DNA of 64,000 nucleotides from positions 1 to 64,000 of the forward strand of contig CAVEVQ010000007.1 in assembly GCA_963619325.1 (NCBI GenBank), given 5' to 3'. Position numbers and translations under genes: made by a program. The DNA is from UBA1181 sp963619325. Its GTDB lineage: Bacteria > Bacteroidota > Bacteroidia > Bacteroidales > Paludibacteraceae. The notes under the pieces were generated by a model that was given only the letters and a program-made list of their open reading frames with translations, ran no database searches and was not told the DNA's origin. Shown here piece by piece: positions 54,072-61,039 of this stretch. The first letter of the stretch is position 1. The number at the start of each line of letters is the position of its first letter.

Positions 54072-54752
54072 CTATCCGTTAAAATCTTTTGCACGTGTGA
54101 TTTGATCTATCGTATTAATTTCCTTTGTGTCAGATTCGTAGTAAACTTTCACAAGAGCTATGTCCTTCAAAAAATCTATATAACCCACCTCACACTTGGA
54201 AACCTTCAGACCTGTACGATTTTTGATATCACTAACCATTTCTTCGTATCTATCAGGTTTAATCAATTCTATCTTCTCATATTTTATCAATTTACATGAA
54301 CTTTTTGATACAATACGAGTTTTCTCCATCACCCAAGTCATCAAAACGAACAACCCATTTGTAACAAGCAATTCAACATAACTTACACTGACAGCCAGTG
54401 CGTTGATAACAGATAAACCGATAATCAAGAACAAATACGTCATCTCTCGAATAGGCACCGTGTCTGTACGGTAACGGATGATTCCAAAGATAGCGAAAAG
54501 TCCTAATGCCAAACCAATCTGCAGCTTCTCGCTTCCCAAAAGGAAAATAAGCAAAAAGACAGTCGTACTAATCAGTGTGAAAGTGAAAACATAATCACGT
54601 CTCTTCGACTTGCCATAATACAACCAAACAATGATCAATGATGTAACAACTACGTTCAATGCAAAACGTGCTATCAACTCCCAAAGTCCGTCTACGTTGA
54701 TTATTGAATTGCCAAACAATTCATAATCTAATATACTTGTCAAAAGCTCCAT
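54072..54752 (-). CDS. DUF4956 membrane protein
   Basis: 226 aa with four predicted membrane segments in the N-terminal half (LIARFALNVVVTSLIIVWLYYG, YVFTFTLISTTVFLLIFLLG, IGLALGLFAIFGIIRYRTD, YLFLIIGLSVINALAVSV) and a cytoplasmic C-terminal domain with a ferredoxin-like pattern (YEKIELIKPDRYEEMVSDIK). The DUF4956 hallmark GIIRYRTDTVPIREM is intact. The family is found next to VTC-type polyphosphate polymerases in many bacteria. It follows the polymerase gene by 65 bp. Confidence 0.88.
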   Translation of the reverse strand: MELLTSILDYELFGNSIINVDGLWELIARFALNVVVTSLIIVWLYYGKSKRRDYVFTFTLISTTVFLLIFLLGSEKLQIGLALGLFAIFGIIRYRTDTVPIREMTYLFLIIGLSVINALAVSVSYVELLVTNGLFVLMTWVMEKTRIVSKSSCKLIKYEKIELIKPDRYEEMVSDIKNRTGLKVSKCEVGYIDFLKDIALVKVYYESDTKEINTIDQITRAKDFNG

Positions 54753-54817
54753 ATTTTTATTTATATTTGTTTACTATTTTTTTAATTCTATAGGCTAAGA
54801 TTTTACAATCTTTGATT

Positions 54818-55576
54818 CTACAAATTCTCTATATACCTAACTTTTTCCTTAAATCTGTTATATTTAATTTTCGGATCTGTTAAAACCATTCCCAAACAAT
54901 ATTTACTAATGCTTCTTCGCTTAATACGCAAAGCCATTAAGTAGTCGCGAAAATGAGAATGAGCGTTTCCATCTTGCTTTACCTCAACGATACACAATTT
55001 TGAAATTGTATTTTTCCTTCCAGTGACACAATTTTCAAATTTAATGTCAAAATCAATAGTCAATCGTTCACTTTTCTCTCTGTTAACCAAAGTTATACGA
55101 TAGAAACTATTTCGGAGACGACTGCCAATCTCATTCATTTTAAACACTGAGTTCTGCTCTAAAAAAGAGATCGCCTCCGTATTGGCTTCAATGTTTTCAT
55201 TAGTAACAGTTATACGTTTTTTCGAAGTACGACCTTTATTGTTTTTCTTTTTCACTTCCAAAAACTCCAAATTAGACTCCACATATTCACGTATCCTGAC
55301 TTTTTGCCTATTCATTTTACCATTTTGATGAATAGTGAACATTTTTGCCGTCGGTGTGTCAAAGTAAAGCGTACGGTAAAAGGCTTTTCTTTTTGACGCT
55401 ATTTCCTGCACATAATAATCCTTTTTTGCCATTTCCAACAAAGTTGGAAGCTCTTTCACGTTAACTAGGAACTTTGTGTCTATGCGATTCATCAATCGAA
55501 TTCCACTCATCTCCTCTAACGTGATAGGATCGAACTGCGCCAATTTATCATCGATTTGCTTTATTGGCTCATCCAT
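54818..55576 (-). CDS. VTC-domain polyphosphate polymerase-like protein
   Basis: 252 aa forming a single CYTH/VTC tunnel domain. The basic and acidic residues that line the tunnel of yeast Vtc4 have counterparts: Arg31/Asp33/Lys35 (RIDTKF), Arg68 and Asp73 (YRTLYFD), Arg94/Arg96 (VRIRE), Glu107/Lys109 (LEVKKK), Arg160 and Asp175 (TIDFDI), Glu198/Lys200 (IVEVKQ) and Lys225 (SKYC). Catalytic competence is therefore likely, making polyphosphate from ATP. No membrane segment or SPX domain is present; the neighbouring DUF4956 protein may anchor it. The start is 3 bp after the upstream gene. Confidence 0.87.
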   Translation of the reverse strand: MDEPIKQIDDKLAQFDPITLEEMSGIRLMNRIDTKFLVNVKELPTLLEMAKKDYYVQEIASKRKAFYRTLYFDTPTAKMFTIHQNGKMNRQKVRIREYVESNLEFLEVKKKNNKGRTSKKRITVTNENIEANTEAISFLEQNSVFKMNEIGSRLRNSFYRITLVNREKSERLTIDFDIKFENCVTGRKNTISKLCIVEVKQDGNAHSHFRDYLMALRIKRRSISKYCLGMVLTDPKIKYNRFKEKVRYIENL

Positions 55577-55579
55577 AGG

Positions 55580-55978
55580 CTACTCTGTTATATACTCAAA
55601 CACCTTATAATTTTTCTGTTTTCCATTTGGCAAAAAAGTAGTTTGAGATTTCTTCTTGCCATTCTCAAGATACTCATACTTCATAGTCTTCTCCAACTTG
55701 TCATACTCATCATAGACAGACTCTTCAATACATTTACCTGCTTCGTTATACTTGTAGGTAACACGCTCCTTTTGATCGCCAGTTGACGAATATTCTACTT
55801 CTTCAACTTTTTTTCCATTCTGATAGATGGTTTTATGATCCAAAGATTTCTTCTTCCCCTCTACACGCCATTCATTCACCTGCTTTAGAACTTTCCCGTC
55901 AAACTTCTTCTGTGCATATAAAGACATAGCAGAGAGAGACAAGAAAACAGCCACAATTGATATAATTGTTCTTCTCAT
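55580..55978 (-). CDS. Secreted YwqK/MORN-like repeat protein
   Basis: 132 aa with a signal peptide (about 1-22, SLYAQ) and short repeated strand motifs (KTIYQNGKKVEEVEYSSTG, VTYKYNEAGKCIEESVYDE, MKYEYLENGKKKSQTTFLPNG) as in YwqK/MORN or RHS-like repeats. The fold would be a small beta-sheet with exposed Lys-rich surface (pI appears high). It is the first gene of the four-gene operon with the VTC, DUF4956 and DUF2490 proteins. The periplasmic location and positive charge would suit binding of a polyanion; that is inference. Confidence 0.65.
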   Translation of the reverse strand: MRRTIISIVAVFLSLSAMSLYAQKKFDGKVLKQVNEWRVEGKKKSLDHKTIYQNGKKVEEVEYSSTGDQKERVTYKYNEAGKCIEESVYDEYDKLEKTMKYEYLENGKKKSQTTFLPNGKQKNYKVFEYITE

Positions 55979-56121
55979 GGTACTTTATTTTATAGTTTTA
56001 TTAACGTTTTACTTTATTTTACCTATCCCATTTTGAATTTTACTTTCACACTTCAAACTTACCTGCATTTACCTCGTTTAGTAAAATTTTTCAATGAATG
56101 GCAAATATATATTTAAAATAC

Positions 56122-56160
56122 AAAAAAGGGGCTTAGTTTTAATACTAAACCCCACTTTTT
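56122..56160 (-). terminator. Terminator of the dnaA-pRiA4b transcript
   Basis: GGGGCTTAGT (56128-56137) and ACTAAACCCC (56144-56153) pair completely only in minus-strand RNA, where a G-U pair replaces a C-A mismatch. A run of T follows in the minus direction. Confidence 0.8.
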
Positions 56161-56211
56161 TGAAACATATAAACTCTCCGCTTTTACAACAAAACTTCTT
56201 TAAACAAGGTT

Positions 56212-56763
56212 TCAAAACTCATTTTCGTCGTTTATGCTGTAACCATCGCCTAATTCATCAACATCAAAACCTCCACAATCCCCGAAATTATCATCCAAAA
56301 AAGGATCGTCTAAGCCATTCTTCTTTGCCAAAGCAACATCATCCATAAACAAACCATCCAAAATCTGCTTGGGCGCCTTACCCTTAGAAAGGACACATTC
56401 AAATTTTGCTAAATCTTTCCCCGTTTGAATATCTCGCAACTCCAAGAGAAAAGATCTATCATTCATCATGTCAAATACGAACATCATTTTCTGACCTTCA
56501 TCCTCTATGAATTCCTCCAACTTAGTCTCCGCCATGACAAAATTATCCTCATCAGATGATGTATTCATCTCAACTTGAGTAATTTCTGCACCACGCTCCC
56601 ATTCGTCATCACAAATGAAAAAAGAAGTTATTTGATCATTAGCATAGCCAACAGAACTCAAAATGGCATCGTGCAAATCTAAAAATGTCGAACTTGCGTC
56701 AATGAGAATCTCCCTTCGGAAAGCATCCACCTCCTCAGAAAAAACGACAAACTTATAAATCAT
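56212..56763 (-). CDS. Plasmid pRiA4b ORF-3-like family protein
   Basis: 183 aa matching the pRiA4b ORF-3-like (IS1096 passenger) family: MIYKFVVFSEEVDAFRREILI, FLDLHDAILSSVGYAND, FFICDDEWERGAEI, MMFVFDMMNDRSFLLEL. The C-terminus is acidic (DDPFLDDNFGDCGGFDVDELGDG). No transposase or inverted repeats lie nearby, so it is a chromosomal gene rather than a mobile-element remnant. It starts 29 bp after dnaA and is probably cotranscribed. The function is unknown. Confidence 0.82.
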   Translation of the reverse strand: MIYKFVVFSEEVDAFRREILIDASSTFLDLHDAILSSVGYANDQITSFFICDDEWERGAEITQVEMNTSSDEDNFVMAETKLEEFIEDEGQKMMFVFDMMNDRSFLLELRDIQTGKDLAKFECVLSKGKAPKQILDGLFMDDVALAKKNGLDDPFLDDNFGDCGGFDVDELGDGYSINDENEF

Positions 56764-56792
56764 AGTTTTAAGTTTTTACACAATTTTTTTAT

Positions 56793-58184
56793 TTATCTCA
56801 ATGAACTCTCAATTGACTCTAAACTTTGGCGGAAATTTTTATCATATTTCAGCAAATCGCTCACCGCATTACAAGCATAGAGTACTGTCGCATGATCTCT
56901 CTTTCCGATATATTGACCAATCATAGACAAAGAGTTCTTCGTATATTTTCTTGATAAATACATTGCAATCTGACGCGCCTGCACCACCTCTCTCCTACGC
57001 GACTTCGTATGTATATCTTTAGGGTCTAAACGATAGTAATCGCAAACCAATTTTTCAATCGATTCAATAGAAATTTTATGCTCAGTCACATTAACGATGC
57101 GACTGACAACACGCTCGGCCAGCGTTATATTTATTTCATCCTTCGTCAAAGTCGATTGAGCCAAAAGAGAAACAACTACCCCCTCCAATTCACGGACATT
57201 ATCCTGAACATTCTCCGCAATGTATCTCACAACATTATCTGGAATCAACAATCCACCACTATTTACTTTATATTTTAGGATAGCCTCACGAGTGTCTAAA
57301 TTAGGCGCACCCAACTCTACCGTCAATCCCCAACGGAAACGAGTCAACATACGCTCATCCATACCCTGCAAAGTCTTAGGCGCAGAATCCGACGTTAAAA
57401 TAATCTGTTTACCTAACTGCTGTAAATGGTTGAATATTTGGAAGAAAATATTTTGAGTACCTGTTTTTCCCGCAAAGAATTGAATATCATCAACGATCAA
57501 GACATCTATCTGTTGATAGAAATTAAGGAAATCATTCACCTTATTACTCAAATGAGCATCGGCATATTGTTGCTGAAATCGATTCGCATCAACGTACAAC
57601 ACAACCTTCTCGGGGTGCTGCCTTAAAACTTCCCACCCAATGGCTTGCGTAACATGAGTCTTTCCTAAACCAGAACCTCCATAGATAAACAATGGATTAA
57701 ACGTATTACGTACAGGATTGCCTGCGACAGACAAGCCTGCCTCCTTTGCTAACTTATTGCAAGCTCCTTCAACAAAATTATCAAAAGTGTAATTAGGATT
57801 CAGCTGGGGTTCTATAGCAGGCTTCATTCTTGAAGCAAACGGATTAAAACCTATCGTAGGCTGTTGGGAAGGAGCCATAGGTATAACCGTCTTCTGAACG
57901 CTCTCTGCCTCAATATTATACCACAAATTAGCATTAGGACCCACCAAACGGCGAAGCGTTGAGAAGATCAATTTTGCAAAATGCTCATCAACATATTCAG
58001 CAAAAAACTGACTTGGCACAAGGACTGTTAAAAAGTTATCCTTCCATGACACCGACTTAATCGGTGAAATCCATGTATTATACTGCTCCTTATCCAGATT
58101 ATCCTTGATAACCTCCAAGCATTTCTGCCAAATCAACACATGCTCCTGCGCCGACCCTCCTTGAACATTTTGATACTCGCTCAT
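56793..58184 (-). CDS. dnaA: Chromosomal replication initiator DnaA
   Basis: From ATG 58184 (MSEYQNVQGGSAQEHVLIWQ) this is 463 aa. Domain I (about 12-90), a short linker, the AAA+ domain with Walker A GGSGLGKTHV and Walker B VLIVDDIQF, and the C-terminal DNA-binding domain with the GKRDHATVLYAC signature are all present. A TTG at 58235 would give a longer reading without family support. I saw no cluster of DnaA boxes (TTATNCACA) in the flanking intergenic regions, so the origin is probably not adjacent. Confidence 0.97.
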   Translation of the reverse strand: MSEYQNVQGGSAQEHVLIWQKCLEVIKDNLDKEQYNTWISPIKSVSWKDNFLTVLVPSQFFAEYVDEHFAKLIFSTLRRLVGPNANLWYNIEAESVQKTVIPMAPSQQPTIGFNPFASRMKPAIEPQLNPNYTFDNFVEGACNKLAKEAGLSVAGNPVRNTFNPLFIYGGSGLGKTHVTQAIGWEVLRQHPEKVVLYVDANRFQQQYADAHLSNKVNDFLNFYQQIDVLIVDDIQFFAGKTGTQNIFFQIFNHLQQLGKQIILTSDSAPKTLQGMDERMLTRFRWGLTVELGAPNLDTREAILKYKVNSGGLLIPDNVVRYIAENVQDNVRELEGVVVSLLAQSTLTKDEINITLAERVVSRIVNVTEHKISIESIEKLVCDYYRLDPKDIHTKSRRREVVQARQIAMYLSRKYTKNSLSMIGQYIGKRDHATVLYACNAVSDLLKYDKNFRQSLESIESSLR

Positions 58185-58415
58185 ACTCTGTTTTTTTTCT
58201 TTGCAATCACAAATTTGCAAAAGTTTTTCTTTCAAAAAAAACTCTTTAAAATTTGGTTTTGTTAAATCTGTGTTATCTATCTGAAAATCAACTCGCTACA
58301 CATTCTTCTAATTTTCAAGCAATTGCATATTTTGTTATTCCTAAATTATTGATATATCGCACATTAACAATACCGAGAAATATTTTTATTTTTTTGATTT
58401 GCAGTTTTCCAACCT

Positions 58416-59321
58416 TTATTTGTCTTTGCTCTTACTTATCAAAGAGAACTGAACATAACGCTTAGGATTTGCCTTCAAATCAATAAGTAAGTCATTTGCA
58501 CTGTTGACGGTTGTGTTCAAGTTGTTGTACAAAGATTTATCGTTCAGTAAAAGTCCCAAAGAACCTTCTCCTTTATTTATTTTATCTGTAACACCCTGTA
58601 CACTTGCCAACGTAGCATTTAACTGATTAACTGTTTTTTCAAAATCAACTTTTGACAAACCATCTCCCACTTTATCAAACTTTGTCATCATAGTATTGGC
58701 ATTGTTCAAAACTGTTGGAACATCTTTTGCCATCAAATTATCCAACTTGTAAGAAGTACCTTTCAAATTGGTTGTGATTACCTGAATATTGTCGAGCGAC
58801 TTCTCTATAGCCTTATCCTGGGCAATGACCTGCAACGAAGCCAACAAAGAGTCTAACTGCGGAATAATAGACTGGATACGGGGCATTAACTCCCCCGTTA
58901 ATGCTTCAACAATACCATCATCAACGTACGATGGGAGCGTATCCCCTCGTTGATAGAAGACAGTGCTGTTCTGATCCAAATACAATTCAATAGAAGGGCT
59001 ACCTAGCAATCCCGTAACTAATCCTGCTTTCGTTCCTACTGGAATCTTCAAGTCGTCATCCACTTGAAGCACGACTACAACATCGTTGCCAGGATTGTTA
59101 TAATCATATACAATCTTTTGAACCAAACCAACTTTATATCCTTTCACATTGACAGGATTCGTTTCAACTAAACCATTGATATGGCTAAACTTCAGATAGT
59201 AATAATTAGTTGGATTAAAGATATTTACGCCCTTCAAATAATTCACGCCGAAATAGGTCAAAGCAATGACAACCACCACCCAGACACCAATCTTAAACTC
59301 TTTGGTAATCTTAAAATTCAT
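58416..59321 (-). CDS. MlaD/MCE-domain lipid transport protein
   Basis: 301 aa. One N-terminal membrane helix (about 10-28, IGVWVVVVIALTYFGVNYL) is followed by the MCE domain (about 35-115: YYLKFSHINGLVETNPVNVKGYKVG to GLLGSPSIELYL) and a long C-terminal helical region with repeated heptad-like segments (LDSLLASLQVI, LNATLASVQGV). It presents lipids between membranes as part of an Mla/Yrb-type ABC system. The permease and ATPase partners are not in this window. It lies 34 bp behind the amidase gene, probably cotranscribed. Confidence 0.92.
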   Translation of the reverse strand: MNFKITKEFKIGVWVVVVIALTYFGVNYLKGVNIFNPTNYYYLKFSHINGLVETNPVNVKGYKVGLVQKIVYDYNNPGNDVVVVLQVDDDLKIPVGTKAGLVTGLLGSPSIELYLDQNSTVFYQRGDTLPSYVDDGIVEALTGELMPRIQSIIPQLDSLLASLQVIAQDKAIEKSLDNIQVITTNLKGTSYKLDNLMAKDVPTVLNNANTMMTKFDKVGDGLSKVDFEKTVNQLNATLASVQGVTDKINKGEGSLGLLLNDKSLYNNLNTTVNSANDLLIDLKANPKRYVQFSLISKSKDK

Positions 59322-59355
59322 ATTTTATTTCTTATTATTTGCAATTTCAAATCTA

Positions 59356-60957
59356 CTATTTACTTGCATTCCAATATTTCCTAGCCTGTTCAATCGGCAA
59401 AACAACTCCATCCTTCACCACAATCATATATGCATCAGGATGTTTCTTTTTGACTTCATCCCTTAATCGATAAGCATCTTCCAACGTTTTCTCATTTCCG
59501 TACGCATATTGATACTTATATTTGCCCGTACCTATAAATTCGCGCACAGGGACAAAACCTTTGAAATCACGGCTGTTGACGTTTTTAGGCTCTGCCATAC
59601 TACATATCTGAACAGCGTAACGGATTCCATCTATATCATCATAATTCGTATTAAACTGACAAGAAACTTCATCCGTGGATGCTGATTTCACACTCTCAGT
59701 AGAAATCACCTTACCTGTTTCACCATGTAGTGCCTTATATTCTGCAGTAGTTGAATTCCAATATTTTCGTGCCTGATCTAACGGAAGTTTGACACCATCC
59801 TTTATCACAACCATCTGAGCATCTGGATGTTTCTTGCGAACTTCATCACGCATCAAGTTTGCTGTTTCCAATGATTTTTCATTGCCAAATGCATACTGAT
59901 ATTTGTACTTTCCTTCACCAATAAACTCCCGAACTGGTATGAAGCCCTTAAAATCGCGACTGTTGACATTTTTCGGCTCTGCCATACTGCAAATTTGAAC
60001 CGCATAGCGAATGCCCTCCACATCATCATAATTTGTGTTAAAAACACATTTATCACCCTCGCTTGTCGTTAGCACCGATTTGTTTACATTAGTTTTCTGT
60101 TCCTCCTTAGCAACTACAGCACCATTTTTAGTGTAAGAACTATTGGCATCGCCGCCTCCACTGCGTTTATCAAAGTCTTTTTTATAACGCACAAACGCAT
60201 CAAAGATCGCCTTTGCCATTTTCTCAACATTAGCATCCTTGCTTAAAAAAGCTTCTTCTTCTTTATTCGTTATAAATCCCAACTCTATCAAAACAGCTGG
60301 TGTCTTTGAATATTTCAAAACATAGAAACCCGCCTGACGGCGACCTCTACTATATCTATCCTCCGAAACAAATTGCTTTTCTACGCCAGAAGCAAATTTC
60401 TCACTGTTTTTCAAATAAGCAGCCTGATAATTCATTTCCATAATAGCCGCCGTGACATCATCTACATCCTCGTATTTCTTTTTGTAATTCGCCTCGTACT
60501 TGATAGCGGCATTCTCTCGTTCAGAAACGTCAGTTTTAATATCCGCATACGTATAAGTCTCCGTACCTTTTGCAGAACGGCTTTCTGCCGCATTCACATG
60601 AATCGATATAAATATGCCACGTCCATCTTTAATGTTTTCATTAGCCACCTCAGCACGCCTATCTAACTCCACGAATACATCTTTCTTCCTCGTATAAACG
60701 ACCTTTACCCCATCCTCTTTTTCTAACAGCTTACCTAATTTAAGCACTGTCTTTAGATTAACAGACTTTTCTTGTATTTTGAGGATATGACCAATAGCCC
60801 CGGGATCCTTTCCTCCGTGTCCCGCATCAAGAACAACCACGAAAGTTTTTTCACCAGCAAAAACCGTAGAGAATGACATACAAAATGCTGATAATCCAAC
60901 TATTAGCAGTTGAACCACCTTATTGATAAAAAATTTCTTCTCGTAAGAAAAAAACAT
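59356..60957 (-). CDS. N-acetylmuramoyl-L-alanine amidase with two SPOR-like repeats
   Basis: 533 aa. A signal peptide (about 1-34, FAG) precedes an Amidase_3 domain with zinc ligands in DAGHGGKDPG (His47), Glu63 and SIHVNA (His120), plus the catalytic Glu of LIELGFITN. The C-terminal half holds two copies of a roughly 100-residue SPOR-like module (about 310-410 and 430-533) that are nearly identical over NTNYDD, GIRYAVQICSMAEPKNVNSR and the GKYKYQYA segment. The enzyme splits septal peptidoglycan during cell separation. The duplicated modules would target it to the division site. Confidence 0.93.
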   Translation of the reverse strand: MFFSYEKKFFINKVVQLLIVGLSAFCMSFSTVFAGEKTFVVVLDAGHGGKDPGAIGHILKIQEKSVNLKTVLKLGKLLEKEDGVKVVYTRKKDVFVELDRRAEVANENIKDGRGIFISIHVNAAESRSAKGTETYTYADIKTDVSERENAAIKYEANYKKKYEDVDDVTAAIMEMNYQAAYLKNSEKFASGVEKQFVSEDRYSRGRRQAGFYVLKYSKTPAVLIELGFITNKEEEAFLSKDANVEKMAKAIFDAFVRYKKDFDKRSGGGDANSSYTKNGAVVAKEEQKTNVNKSVLTTSEGDKCVFNTNYDDVEGIRYAVQICSMAEPKNVNSRDFKGFIPVREFIGEGKYKYQYAFGNEKSLETANLMRDEVRKKHPDAQMVVIKDGVKLPLDQARKYWNSTTAEYKALHGETGKVISTESVKSASTDEVSCQFNTNYDDIDGIRYAVQICSMAEPKNVNSRDFKGFVPVREFIGTGKYKYQYAYGNEKTLEDAYRLRDEVKKKHPDAYMIVVKDGVVLPIEQARKYWNASK

Positions 60958-60984
60958 CTCCTCCTATTTTTAACTGAACGTTGG

Positions 60985-60992
60985 CAAATTTA
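60985..60992 (-). promoter_or_regulatory. Predicted -7 element of the amidase-mlaD genes
   Basis: The minus strand reads TAAATTTG (exact TANNTTTG). The leader would be about 20 nt. It is back-to-back with the lptD element 14 bp away. Confidence 0.5.
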
Positions 60993-61006
60993 GGAAAAAT
61001 TATTTG

Positions 61007-61014
61007 TAAATTTG
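61007..61014 (+). promoter_or_regulatory. Predicted -7 element of lptD
   Basis: TAAATTTG is an exact TANNTTTG match, with GTTGG near 60980-60984 about 22 bp upstream. The transcription start would be near 61021, leaving about 19 nt before the TTG start at 61040. Confidence 0.55.
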
Positions 61015-61039
61015 CACCCGAATTAAACCAAAAATAATT

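Noticed and set aside
55580..55978. Antitoxin (YwqK family is sometimes annotated so)
   Set aside because: The protein has a signal peptide and lies in an operon with envelope proteins; no toxin gene is adjacent.
56212..56763. Insertion-sequence remnant suggested by the IS1096 passenger name of the family
   Set aside because: No transposase fragment, terminal inverted repeat or target duplication is visible; the gene sits regularly behind dnaA with its own terminator.
56764..58415. oriC next to dnaA
   Set aside because: No repeated TTATNCACA-like boxes or long AT-rich unwinding element were seen around the gene.
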